This document shows, piece after piece, positions 21,892 through 35,153 of a DNA stretch of 62,000 nucleotides. Position 1 is the first letter of the stretch. Each line of letters begins with the position of its first letter. The notes under the pieces are model-generated. The model saw only the letters and a list, made by a program, of their open reading frames with translations. It was not told the origin of the DNA and searched no databases. A program made the translations under genes and the position numbers. Source of the DNA: Acanthaster planci (lineage: Eukaryota; Echinodermata; Asteroidea; Valvatida; Acanthasteridae). Location: contig NW_019091499.1 of the NCBI RefSeq assembly GCF_001949145.1, positions 111,821-173,820 on the forward strand. The letters are read 5' to 3'.

Positions 21892-24800
21892 GATATTGGT
21901 TTGCTCACGTGGTGAGCCATTGGCCACCTGGATGTAGGCTGCTGGTTACTTTCTTGTGAATTTCATGGGTTATCGTCTTCACTGACACCCTAGTCCAAGT
22001 TCTGTCCTCTAAGAAAACTTAAATATTACTCCCATCTTTAGGGCAATCTTTAACAATCGTGAATTACAAAGAAAAGGCGATTGGCTGATAGGGGAAATAT
22101 CGTCAGCTCATGCAAGGAGATGACCGATCGCGTAAAGAACGAGTGATCGTCCTTACCAATGCCACATTAACTTATTTGAATGTTGAACACAACAGGGGCG
22201 CTATTTGGTGTAGGTAAATCTTTCTTTAATCCAAATTTACCCCTTCTATTAGTGGCCTTCGTCATGCTTCAGAAAGGCTAACAACTTGGATTGCTTATCT
22301 TTTCTCGATTGGGAGAAGTTTGTGGGTACACCATTTAGAATCGATCTTTTCTAGAAGAATGATGGTTCTGAGAAGAACCAGCGAATAGCAAGCTCAATGT
22401 GTCGACCAGGTTGCTATGGTCTTCCTCAAGAGAGAGGTCATCCTCGCAACCCCCTTGATTATGTAGGTTGTATCAGATTCAAGTTTAAGCCAGTCGTTTT
22501 AAATTTATAGTTTCATTTTTATTTTTTCACTAGGTTTGGTTGTTTAAAGTTTCTTGTGAGTGTATTTGTGATTTAAATATTCATTACAAACAACTTCTAT
22601 TCTCATCTCTACAGTATTCCACGGTATACTTCTCCAGAAAGGGTAAAAAAAGACATCTTTCAAAAGAACTAGAAATCTTCGGTTTTTAATGTGGAAGGGT
22701 TTTTTTTTTGGGGGGGGTGTTTTCAGCAATTAAACCATGCAGACATGTAGGGTTTCCTCATTTGAGATGGAGATCACAAGGGACATCACTACTTCCAAAT
22801 TAATTATAACTTTTGCCAGTGCGCTGGACATGACAGCGATATTCGTAGAGAAGTAAAACACTTTTTGAAAACAGTTCGAGACTGACAGCAGCTAGAAACT
22901 CAGAGTCGGTAGAACGTGCTGTGCATTAGCTCAATCAATCGAGGTAATCTGTTTCACCTTGCTGTACGGTGAGGTTGATGTGTAATTTTTACTAGCGTTT
23001 TCGTCTCTTCAAACCTTGGCACAAAGAGCATCTATTGCAGAATATTGGTGCAGAACAAGAGAACGACACGCACACTTTATACTGCACAGACCAACGACAA
23101 TAGGACTCATTATCCTAATTTACTAGTAATGCGTTCCATCCACTAGCCTTTCGCTAAGGCCTTGGAGGCATGACAGGCATGAGGCTGATCAACCAAGCGG
23201 GAGGAGCGGAGAATTCGCCTGACAGGGTTTCCCCTAAGTGGCGGCTGCGTAGCGCCCGATTTTTTGTGTTCTCGCCCATGCTCATCTGAGCGCCTTGACG
23301 AAAGGCTCGCGTTTCCCCAGCAATAGAATCTGAAAATTGGCCCCTAATGGCGCACTTCCTGAACCCTTCAATATGAAAAATATCGTGAAAGATTTTAGAA
23401 TTCCCACATACTGTCCGTTCATTTGCTTCTATAAAATTGTTTCCCCAAAAGGCCCCGTAAATTATCTCCCAGAGGATTAATTTAACATGGAAACCTGAAA
23501 GAGAAACATCATACCAACTATTGATATCTCACTTCTGAACATCTGAAATACATGAAATCAACTCGTGTCTAATCTGTAGGAAAACTGGAATCGAAACAGA
23601 AGACCCAAGTAAGTTTCATTGTTTCATTTATTTGAAATACATTTACAGGAATGTCCTGAAAATAATTATAAAGTCACGTGTAGCCTTTTTTGAAAATAAA
23701 TGCTCTAGGCCAGCCAAACTAAACCTATAGCCCAAAGGCTAAAGGTAGGGAAGTCTTCGCAACGTGACTTTCTTGTCCTCAAGTGAGAACGTGATGCGAA
23801 AACAAACGTGCACGAACATGGAAACCTTGGTTCTCTGCCAATGTGAAACGTCTTAAATCAAATCCTTCTTATATTTAAAACCTATCTGCAGGAAAATTTT
23901 CCCACAACATGTTTGTTTCCTGAGGTGATTTTAATCCCAAATATTACAGAACTTGATAGGGAGACCAAAATTGAAATACCCAAAAGCGAGACGCTCAAGG
24001 GATCCGAATGACCGCCTGACTTTTTCAGGCTCTGCTGCCCATAAATACAAGATGCGTGAACAGATAAGATATTTCAAGCATTGGATATAAACTAGAGAAT
24101 CTGGTAGGTCGATGCGGTATGCCGAAAGAAATGAATATTGGAATTTTAGCCATAAAATTGCATTTGTACTGTAATGTTGATTATAAATGAGATGACAGAT
24201 TCTTCGTGCTTTTTGACTGACGCGTATATTCACTCCTTAACCAGTGGCATTGACCAACTAACATACTTTGTTAAAATCCGAGAAGAGCAGGTGTTTTCGG
24301 GGCAGTGTTTTCAGCGATCGAGACTGTTCATTTTATCACATCTCGGCATCGGCTTGCTGCAGTCATGCGCACACCTCCATGTGCGTTGTTTAAAACGGTG
24401 CAAGTCCATCACGACAATCAATAGCCCTTTGCGTATAGTTAAAATATTTTCCTCGAAATTTTCATTCACGCCCGGAAAATTTTCGAGTACAGCGTGAAAT
24501 TACCCAGATGCACTGAAAAAAGTGCCCATCGTCATAAAAAGTTGATCAAAAAATTAAACACCAATGGTTACGCTGGCAACTGCACACTTTAATTTGAATT
24601 TTCACTCCTTTCACGCAATTTAAGCATTAGATATCGGTCGATCGGATTATACATGCATATAGCGCAGTGTTCTATGAATTAATTTTTACAATCCAGTTTT
24701 GGTCTATTTCACCCATCTATCCATTTTGCTGTCCGTCTAGTGCTGACAAACTATCAATGAATGTATTCATTTAAATCAAAATGAGCTACCAACTATTTGG

Positions 24801-25089
24801 GGATACATTCATGGTGAATTCATCTCATTTGTGATATTGTGTTATGGATACATTCCAAACAGTGAAAGACACATCGTCTGTCTAGTAAATGGGTCTGATA
24901 TAGCTCAGTCATTTACATACAGTACTGATGCTCACCACAGAGGTTTCAACTTTTATATCCAGCCTTCTAGAGATGAATGGTATAAAATTTCCTATGTGTT
25001 AAGTTCTCTATTCAGTAGCGTAAATTTGTGCCGGGAACTGTGGATTGGAAATTTGAACAATTTTGGAGGGGGCAGTAACGCATGATATA

Positions 25090-26002
25090 CAGGGTGTCAC
25101 AGAAAAAAACAAACCCTGAGGAAAGGGGTTAATATGCCCAAACCATGGGATATGATTACAATGTATAAGGATCTCCGAAAAGTAGAAGCAGTATTCTTTC
25201 TAATGATACCTTGATGGTATCCCTCCTGCCATGCATGACTGAACACCATTGTCTTGAAAATGGGGCAACCGAACTCAGTTGTAACACTTTGGATAAACCA
25301 GTGAATGAGGTTGTCCTCTGTCATGCTTGTCCTGGTTGAAAGTGACAACAAAAGGTCATGTTAATTAATGAGGGAAGATTGCCTTTTGTCACTTTAAAGT
25401 TGTGCAATAATCTGGTTTAAATGTGTTGACATGCCCCGAGGAAGGCCAGTGCAGTGTTAAAAAGTGTTCGAAGCAGGACAGCAAGTCTGCAACATGATGC
25501 AACTTACCAAAGAGCAAAGAGTGTTTGTCGTGACAAAATTTCTTGAAAACAAGAGCTTTCAAGCCACCCAAGCTGCATTTAGGGAAACTTTCCCCTCATA
25601 GGGATCCACTGGCAAAGTCGACCATCTGGGAAAATGTGCGCAAATACCGAGAACACGGGACAAGCCTTAATTTGAATAAGGGTCATTTGGGAAGGAGGCG
25701 CACAGTGCGAACTCCTGAAAACGTTGCTGCAGTTCGACAGCAGCTTTTGCAACAGCCAAGGGGAACCAGTTGCAGGAGGAATGGACTTGGACACGCGAAA
25801 GGTTTCGGAGAGGAATTAACTGCGAATTACGTAAAAAACAATGACGTTCACTCATGCATGGCAGGAGGGATACCATCAAGGTATAGTCAGAAAGAATACT
25901 GCTTCTACTTTTCGGATAGGGCATAAATTATAATCAATTCTCATGGTTTGGGTATATTAACCCCTTTCCTCAGGGTTTGGGTTTTTTTTCTGGGACACCC
26001 TG
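25090..26002. mobile_element. Tc1/mariner-type element with 165-bp inverted repeats, internally deleted
   Basis: It starts CAGGGTGTCACAGAAAAAAA and ends, on the minus strand, CAGGGTGTCCCAGAAAAAAA. It is flanked by TA on both sides (25088-25089 and 26003-26004), the mariner target duplication. The inverted repeats run about 165 bp (25090-25254 and 25836-26002) and include the shared TGAGGAAAGGGGTTAATAT and ATCCCTCCTGCCATGCATGA blocks. Between them lies the N-terminal part of a transposase on the plus strand (25494-25795); the catalytic domain is missing. It can move only if a full relative supplies transposase. Confidence 0.8.
25494..25795 (+). pseudogene. transposase N-terminal fragment (DUF4817/HTH-like), frameshifted
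   Basis: The frame opens MMQLTKEQRVFVVTKFLENK and continues SFQATQAAFRETFP. It then hits TAG because of one extra C near 25591-25595. The adjacent frame continues PHRDPLAKSTIWENVRKYRE and RTVRTPENVAAVRQQLLQQP. The F-P-H-R-x-P, ST-W and R-T-V-R-T-x-E-N pattern is that of the helix-turn-helix DUF4817-type domain in front of mariner-like transposases. The DDE/D domain is absent because the sequence runs straight into the right inverted repeat. It is a dead gene. Confidence 0.7.
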
Positions 26003-27719
26003 TAAATCAGTATGTAGTACACTCCTGCAAAGCCAATATTACATCAAAATGGCGTTTTTATGGCTTTAAAAAAAATTGCTTTCCCTTTTGGAGTAATATT
26101 GAATTTGTGGTTGCTGGGAAGTCCTAAATGTTTTTCAGGATCCGCTTTAATTATTTGTCACCACAAAAAGTACGGACGGGATGATTCACAGCCCATCCTC
26201 CGGTCAAAAGGGGGGGGGGGATATGTAAAGCTTATCGCAGGGATTACGCCCATGCTCAATTTTTGTTCGAATGTGAACGGGCGATTGCTTCTGGCTCTGA
26301 AAACCTCTGTGTGGATTTGCAGCAAACGTTAAAGGGAAAGGATAAAAGATTTAATATTCAGAAACTGACGACCGTGAGGTTAAGGTTTGCCAAAGGTTTT
26401 ACAAACATGGGTTGTATGCAAATCCTATACACATATTTAACGAGGAAAATGAGTGTCATGTTTTAAACAATAAAGATGAAACTTATACATGTGCAAGCAA
26501 AACATAATCGGCACTTCGTCAGTATCCACACAGCGAATATCTTTAACATGATTTGGCGATAGTTTCCTGAACATACAGTTATCCAACGTCACTACACAGA
26601 ATGGCACGATCTGCATGTTTTCAACAAATAAAGACTATTCTGTCCATAGAACAATATTCAGCTCCTCCAAAATTATGGCCTCATTAGAAATTAAAAACCT
26701 AATTTTGTGCAATTTCATTGAAACAAATATCGAGAGTTTCAACTACTTCTTATCCTTGTCCGTTCTATATCTCTATCAGGAAAAAACTCAGATCTTTCAA
26801 TACATCCGTCATAAACCATTGTTACCTTCACTGGTGTGCCATTAATCAGTATGGTGCATTGCTTTAGACAGTGTTTTTCCCCGAATAACATTTTCGCAAA
26901 AGGGCCAGTCACTGTTTACCACTGCTGTTTACCCCTACAAACTATTCCAGCAACGTATCTTGACGATGGAGGAACCAGCCCCATTCAGATTTAAAGGGGA
27001 GGGGGAGTGGCGTCACCTTTAGGGGTGAGATAAAAGTGGGGATATCGTCATGTAAGCGAATCCGGTGTACATGGTAATGCTATCATTGGTCATTCGCAGT
27101 GGCCCCCACCGATGGCTTCGAGCATTGGAATTACTATTGCACGGATACTCTGTTCCGTGAGAGTCGCTCCATATAAAATCCGCACAATGCTTTTCGCCAT
27201 TGAAGGGGGCATTGGAAGTGTCTAGTGAATCGTCACTGAGTTTGGCTATACCCTTTACTGCTGCTCTCTGTTTTGGAACTCCCAAATATGTTGAAGCACT
27301 TCGTTACTAGTTGCTTCGATCAAAGATCATTATTGTGTACGTGTCTGCTTGGGCTTAGCAATTACGACGGTCGCAAGTTAAAATAGCTAGTTTAAAGCCA
27401 CAAACACAATAGTACATAAAAAGTAACATTGAAATCACACTTTTGTTTCTAGTTTGAATTTCAGAAAAATGACGTTAATGTATGCATGCTTCACATGTTT
27501 ATAAACCATGCTTCCATTCAAGACAATTTTCCTGGAGGAATTTAACTTTTTAAAATTCGGGATGTTTCCTTTTTAGTTCCTTTTTGCCCCCCATGCTATC
27601 ATAGAAGACCCGTGTGGAATTTAATCCTGCTTCGTCCTCTTTAGGGAACTTTACATTACTTTGGTTTGCAATTAGCTTCAGGGTGACAGAATTTACCGTT
27701 GCCTTTGTACTCAGCCTTT

Positions 27720-28894
27720 CTATCGACAGGGAAGATTAGATAAGAGATGCTTACAGTCTTGTCGGAATCGCATGTTCGCTAGGCCATAGATAAGTGGATT
27801 GATTGCGTGATTAATGTACAACACTAGGGAGGTGTGGTAAAAACCAGCAACAGCCTCATCGGGTATGGCGTTCCCAAAGTACTTGGTGAAAACCAGCACG
27901 AGGTAAATCGAATACGGCAACCACGATATCAGAAGCACTAGGCTGGCTAGCAGAAGCATCCTGGTGGTCTTGCGCTGCAAGGCCTTGCTGGCGGCTCTGG
28001 ATGGCCTACACCAGCCCGGCCGTCTCTGGCTGACGCGTGGCTGCTTTCACCCTGCTCTGTAGGAGGAACTCTGATTTCGTTTGATTCGCTTTGGTGTTGT
28101 TGCATCGACTCTGGTAGTGTGTCACAAAGAGGTGTTGTTGATACTGAAACATTTGTGATCGTTTCTACTGCTATGTCGCCCTGTTGAGAGGAATGTTGAA
28201 TCTGCTTCCCCGTAGGGAACAAGGGCACTGCTGGTGGGTTCGGAGCAAATCCATCTGGCGTCTGCAAAATGTCTACTTTAACATGTTTTCTGATTGTCTT
28301 GTAAACTTTGCAGTAGCACACTGCTATCATCGTTACAGTTACGATGTACCAGAAAGTTGAAGCAGATAGAACAATGAAAGCGTACGGCACTTTGTTGGCA
28401 TTGTCAGCTGCTATCGCAATGTAAGGCAAGTTAAATATCAAAGCAGAAAGAACTACGAGCACAAGTGCCGCGAGTATCTTCCTTGGATTTAGCAGTCTCC
28501 TGTAAAGTCGGCACACGCAATCGTATCGGTCAAACGCAATGAGAGTGGTGATCAACACCGAAGATGAAACTGCTGAATAGAGGCCATATCTTAAATAGAG
28601 GAACGCTTCCGAGGGTTGTTTCCCGAGGAGGATGGTCAAGCTCGGGCCGATGAAGTAAATTAGTAGCAAGCAGGTGAAGAGGTCAGCCCAGGCAAGAGCC
28701 ATGATCAGTAGATTGGTTGTTGTTTTACGTGGCTTGCTCCAGTATACGCCCAGTATAAGGCAGTTACCCGGCACGCCAACGATCATCACCGATAGAGGGA
28801 AAAGGACCCTGAAGATCTGCCCTGGATCTCTAGAACTGTCTATGCTCTTTTCGTCATCGCACGGCGTGCAGTTTGATACATCTGACGAATTCAT
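27720..28894 (-). pseudogene. class A (rhodopsin-like) GPCR, coding sequence in one exon with one frameshift
   Basis: ATG is at 28894, 13 bases after a TTTCAG acceptor, so the 5' UTR is spliced and the coding part is intronless. Start-to-stop it would be about 390 residues. TM1 has GN at about 43-44, TM2 LAWAD at about 67-71, TM3 ends FDRY at 121-124, TM4 is about 140-160, TM5 about 172-195. A long Ser/Pro/Gln-rich third intracellular loop follows, then TM6 (ISWLPY), TM7 (NPLIY) and a basic palmitoylatable-Cys tail. NSS and NCT sequons lie before TM1. The frame breaks between 28046 and 27947, so TM6-TM7 lie in another frame. This fits a one-base loss: an assembly error, a polymorphism or a true lesion. 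The usual TM3-ECL2 disulphide cysteines are not seen. The ligand is unknown. Confidence 0.85.
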
Positions 28895-28907
28895 GGCTGA
28901 ACGCACC

Positions 28908-31900
28908 CTGAAATACAAGTCAGAACATGAAGCAGAATACCTCAATTTGGGGCTTTAATTTGTCGAACTACTTATGCTAAGCTCAGTTCATTTGGGCCCT
29001 GACACGATTGCCTAAGTTGCCAATCCTTCCGCGACTACAAATTTTATTTCGAACTCAGTAGAAAACTGGTCGATAGAAGTACAAGCAGACCAACCTTGGA
29101 TACAAATGCGTATGGTGGTTTGACTCTGGTGAGGTAGAGTGCGTTAAATCGTGATAAGACGAGATTGCATGTTACCAAGGCTCCATCCTCTGTGGAAAAC
29201 GCGTGACTAATGGAGCACTTAATGGACTCGCCTCACCGTCATTATGTAGGGCTTTGCCTAGAGGGATTTCTTTATTCAAGGTTATTTTCTTTTCCCAAAC
29301 AGTCGAGTATACCGCGCTTCTCAGCTGACCCAAATAAGTATAGGTGTTCATTCGGTAGCTTTCCTACACGTTATGTTTCAGCGCCGGGAAATTTTGAATT
29401 ACGCATGTCTGATTTTGAGGGTAATTTGCATACGCAATGAGGGCCATGAGAATTCGTGTCATGCCAGCAGCTGTTTCATACATTGATTTCCATTATATAT
29501 ACTGGATAGGACATCGCGTCCAAAACGTGTCCTGCGTATGCGTATTTTCAGGAAGGTAAAGAACGAGCGTTGCGAATTTTGTTGCGTGCACTGTCAAACG
29601 GAGATTTAAAAACTACTGGTTGAGGTTATTGTACTTCAATCGTCAGATTTCGAAGAAAAACTGAATTCTGCCCCCGGTATGGATAAATTTGGAAAGAATA
29701 ATGGTTGAGGTGTGCGCAGCAGTAAATTGCCGGACATCGATGGTAAATCAAGTCTGGAAGAAGGAGCAGCTTTTGACATGAGCGTCACACTTTCAGAGAG
29801 TTTATGCATGCATTGTGCTATAATGCTTGACTTGAAGCCTACATACAAATGTAGTCAGAAATTTATGAATGTGATTCTATGAGACTTCACTATATCGAGA
29901 TTGGGACTGTCTGAAATGTTATTGATCGGCAAAAGTGGTTTTCAAAAGTGAATAATTATTTTTTCGTTTGTTTTCCCCAGATTTCACCGGAAAAATCTCG
30001 AAGAAAGCCGTGTTTTGTGTTGTGTTAAATGTAAGTTGTGAATTCAAGTTTTTTTTAAATTTGATTTATAAGTGTCTACAGTGAAAGTGACCCTAACGTA
30101 ATTAGTTTGGCTCGTAGTCAAAGTTCTGCTCATTTTCTGCTCACGGAAAAGATCCTCACACTTGTCGGTTTTCAATAAATTTATTTAGCATATGCATGAT
30201 TATTAGTACATTGTTACCTGTGAGTGTGTAAAATTAAAATTAAGACTTTCGTTTTATTGATGGATTTTTTCGGTGTTGGCTCATTGAAATCAGACGGAAA
30301 AACACGTGGACGGTCTGGACTTCATAATGCAAAACCTGTTGTGGGTCTTGGTGAAACTTTAATGTTTACACACTCAACAAATGACGGTTGAACCGACCCA
30401 AAGTGGAATTATAGCCCAGGCAAGACCGTAGTCAACAGGTGTGAAAAATGAATTAAAAAACAAAACAAACACACACATACACAAAAAAGGTTAATATTAT
30501 CCATTTCAAGTGGGTTATTTAATAGAAAATGGTGAGTTCGTTGCATTTTTTTCTTCAGAATCAATTTTCACTAAATGCACTGCATACAGCATTTACCCTC
30601 CTGAAGCACGGTGCACCGGCATTGTTCGGCCACGCATTTCGTACACAAACAAAATGCGCGATGTCCTATCCAGACTTTATAATGGGGATCAATGGTTTCT
30701 TACGTCGATATGGAAACTCTGTGCGTGCACACTTCGGCAATTGACTACTGCCTATTGGTCAAGGACGAATTTCAGTGCGTGCACCTCTTGCATGCGAACA
30801 GGATGGCCCAGTAGTAATATACCTCCTAATTTTGGTCGTTGGATTTTTCTGTCCGCCCTGAGCAGGAACAACAGAGGGTGTGTTTGAAACTGGAATTGAC
30901 AGTCCTTTGGTACTCACTCACCGCATAGGCTTATGTGCGTTTGACGCGGAGCATGCTGAGTACGTGCGACAATTTTAGTCTGGAACACGTGTGTTCGGTC
31001 CCCATATACTCTGTATTCACGCATGCGCAATAGTAACCTATGGTAATCTGCCCGAAAATTGCTGTTCTAGCAGACGACGCATATCAGTGAGGGATTCGTC
31101 CTGCCATTTCCCTTTAAGACCTCGTATGTGAATAAATTGCCAAGAATCTATTAGGGTGCAATTTAATAGCTTCTAATCAGAAAGGTCTCCAGAAACTAAT
31201 CAAAGGAGTGGAAATTGTCAATTTTTCCGTGTCAAATTTTCACAACTTTGCTGGGTTTCCCTTCAAATTACTTTGATGCCTCATGAAAGACTGGTAACCC
31301 TTATGATAAAAAAGGTTTATTACTTTTAGGCAGAAAACCTTGTTTTGAAATTCACTTCACTTTCCACTGGGACCATTATTTTCGTCATTTTCCGTGTTTT
31401 TCGCCCAACTTAAGTGCCCAATTTTCACAATAACACGTACAACGACGTCAAATTGTCCGACTAAAAGGCCCCAACAAAAACTCCGTTCTCATCCATACGG
31501 TTTCCTTCTTGCATGATACTTTCTCATTAGAACGTTCACATTACTATTTACAAGTAAAGAAATGTCAGGGAAAGCTCAGCAAAACTGAAACAGTCCCCTC
31601 TAAAATGTTGGCTTCACTTCCAGTTTCTGATTCTGTCACTTTGGGGTACGTAGGTAAGACGGGCAAAAATTTGGCAGAAAATGGATTTTTATCATGTGTA
31701 AGTTAGCGAAGGGGACTTTGAGTGTTTATATACATGATCAATTAGTTTTGGGTCCACCTGTCAGAGTCAATAGCCATTTTACTGGCTTCTGGCTGTGGTG
31801 AGATTTGGTACGCGTGCGCACAAACTAAGTGAGGGGCATGACTATACGTGGGAATGTATGGTCTTCACTTGCAAGCCAAACGTGAGAAAGCATCCCGTGG

Positions 31901-34900
31901 AAAACTTAGTGTCATCTTTCTTCTTTCGCTGTTGAGGGTGTACTTCAGCCTCAGGACTCCGTCGTCGCCGAGCGCACGGACGTGTGTAATAAAATCTGGA
32001 CTCCAAATGCCCTTAATCAGCTTATAGAGGGATCCCAAAACGACGCTTTTAATGTCGATCTGCGCACTTCCGCGTTTGAAAACGAGGCTGTATGTGTCAG
32101 CTTCAATTTTTAATACGATCAGACGATTGAAAGTAAGGAGTTAAGACACAAAATACATACAGGTATGTTAAATTCAGACTTTTCATGCTGCAAATTTTTG
32201 TTGAAGAGCCTTTCAGAATGACTCGACGCGTGAAATCAAAGGAAAAAAGCAATGGCAATTTACAGTGAACTAACGTACCTGCGATGGCCGTGTATCTTGT
32301 GCAGTGGGCGTGGTTTAAACTGAAGTGGTATCACACTTACGAACCGGATACTGCATGTACTGTGTGGACTCCCCGGGCGCGCGACGATGTTCAACACAGA
32401 GAGCCTTGGTTTCTATGCGGATAGCGCTGACGGGGCTAATGTGAAATCCATCTATAGAGTCATTGAATCCACTCGCGGCCATTTTACCGAGCCGAATACA
32501 AAGCTTTCCTGGCAATGCCCGCCTTTGTTAATCCTGATGTCAATAGAATGGAGCCAACCCACGTCCAGGTTTTTTATATACGTCCGTGGCCGAGCGCCCA
32601 AGCAGGGCTCAAGCAAGGGCTGAGGGGTGCACTCACCTAAGTAAGCAAGAAATATTTCGGCCAAGCTCATTGATAAAAGTTATACACCAAAAATATTCTA
32701 TATTAGAGGGTCCTGAGAGCCGTGGAATTGGGAGGGGGGTTGAAAAAATATGGCACGAAACCTCTGGCCCTGACTCAGGGCTTCCAATTCTGACCAATTT
32801 GGATGCAATCGGGACCAAAGTGGCACTACTTACCGTTTTGCAGAGCGATGCATTTTCAAAATGACTACTTTTCCGGGCAGTGAAATTTCCTTCATTTTAG
32901 GGGTGGTCCGGTTCGGTGAAAATTTCTGGAAATTTCATTGGTCAGCCCACTAAAGGGAAATGAAAGAGGACATGTCGAACATCGTTTTTCTGTGCAGCCT
33001 GAACACCTGTGAGTATTTTTGAATTAAATATTTGTGTGAAGTATGGGGATTTATCACTGCTGTTTGTGGGGAAATTATTTGCTGCGGTGCACCCTGAAGG
33101 CCTTGCACAGATTTTAATGCAGGAAATGCGTTACACAGGGTCACAACTAAAGACGCTAAGAGCATTGTGGATAAATTTCTACCGGGCGTGCGATCTTGCT
33201 CAATATGGCCGTTATCAATTCGGTACTTTTTTTTTGTTTTGTTTTCTTCTCATCGCTGAAAATATTCCCATTACACTTCATTAGTTCATCCAAAATTGAT
33301 CAAGTTAACCAGCAATTTGAAAAATAGCGCCAAAAGACACGTGATCACTGATACTTAGTGAGAAGAAAAATTACTGTGATTGCTCCAAGGCCATGTTTTT
33401 ATCATTTAAGCCGACATTTTAGCCTGTGACGAAGCATTGCCATTGGCTGCCCAAAAACCGTCCAACAACGCTTTGCTATACATGAAGGGATATTCCTCGT
33501 GGTCGGCGGTCGTGCACAAAGTAGCCAATCACAGTACAAAGCCATCAGTCCTTCCCCAGCCCTTCCCCTGGCAAGATCGTTTCCGCGGGAACGAGGTTGC
33601 TAGCGTGTATGTCATCGATAGAGTGATAGTACAGAGACGAATCTAATTTTTAGGAAACGGGGGGGGGGTGATGGGCGTACTAAAGGGATTCCCTGCTAAG
33701 GGGACCCACCGGAAATGGATGTGATAGACAGCGCAATCCTGGTCCAGGATTTTGTTTTTTGAAGGCCTACTTTTCGTCATTTAACTGGTAGTTTCATTTA
33801 GTCTGTGGCTGAACGGGGGGATACAATCCCCATCACCCTCAGATATGCTTCTGGATAGTCTGGTGTCATTAAGATCTCACTGTTTGCTGTAAAGTGCAAA
33901 AGTAAATATGAAGTTCTCGCCATGGCCACCTGTCAAACGCGCAAGGTTGTCTGAAAGGAATATACCAAACTAGATGGAACTCGAGTTGGTTCATTTCAAT
34001 TCAATGATGTGTGCCTGATCACAAATATGCAACTGATTGCAAATGGAATCGTTTACAAAATTAATGTGGTCGATTGGGGGCAGCATATCAGGAAAGTAAA
34101 GTCCATCAGCGATCGGCTGAAGTCTAATCGTTTCGCAAAAAATATTTACATCTCAATGACATTACAACTTCGTTATGGAATGGAAAAATCACAAAAATCA
34201 TACTGGTGAAATTAGTGTCCTTTACACTTATAGGAAACACTGACGTAAATCTGTTCGGGTGAGTGGGACATGGGGGTGGCTTAATGAAAAACTGTCTGGC
34301 CGCGGAAACTCGAAAAGCTTGGAGAAGTTGCTGTACACTACATGACACTAGGGGGCGCTAATCAAAATACAGAAATACATTTGACGTATACTGACACCCC
34401 TGAATCTTACATCAAATCTATGTAGTTAAATATTTTGATTTTTTCTCCCTTTGTAATTACTGTTGAAAACATTTGGATGTTCGAAAATATCCGCTTTTCA
34501 ACCACCACGAAAAAGCATGTTCCAGTGGTATGTTCCAGTATCCCATTCCCCAGAACATACGCCGCTACGAAAAAGGGTCGTCACTTTACCGAGCCTTTAA
34601 AGAGTTGAGACATACATCTCAAAATCGATCTTCTTTTTCCAAATAACGCCCTTTAACACCGTAGCAGGAAATGTCTGTTCGAACGTATTCAACCTAAGGG
34701 TATCAACAAAGGCGATGGTACGTGAAACTCCACGTATTTCATATTTAGTACCTTTGTGTTCTATTGACTTTAGGTAAAGACAGTAAGGTGTGTAAAATGT
34801 GTTTAGATTGAAGTTGGAACATTACGCTAGCAAATTTGTACCATTTAGGTTTCTTTCGCAAAATTATGTGAAACTTGCGGCCAGAGCAACTCTTAGATAA

Positions 34901-35120
34901 ACATTTGAGTTCCAGCAAAAAAGTGCGTTTAAAAGAGCACTTGACACAATTATTACATTAGAATCTCCCACCAATGTCGTGTTCGCTTTGTATTTCTTTC
35001 GCAAAATAGTAATTTACTGCTAAAGATGACGATAAACCTGTGAATGGCAAGCCATTTCCTGGATTTTGTTGAGGAGGTGTCATCGCGTGGAACTTCCAAT
35101 TACGGAATGAGGGCTAGGCA

Positions 35121-35153
<33 letters not shown>

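Larger units (their letters stand above)
15050..27719. other. 12.7-kb interval without a recognisable cellular exon, rich in mobile elements
   Basis: It lies between the 5'-most known discoidin exon and the GPCR gene, both on the minus strand. The missing N-terminal exons of the discoidin/SRCR gene may be here. I found none with convincing domain and splice evidence; a weak 63-nt phase 1 candidate lies at 15357-15419. The interval holds the mobile elements listed separately. Confidence 0.5.

Noticed and set aside
30510-30887. 125-codon plus-strand ORF
   Set aside because: No domain and no splice sites in matching phase; a second frame is equally open.
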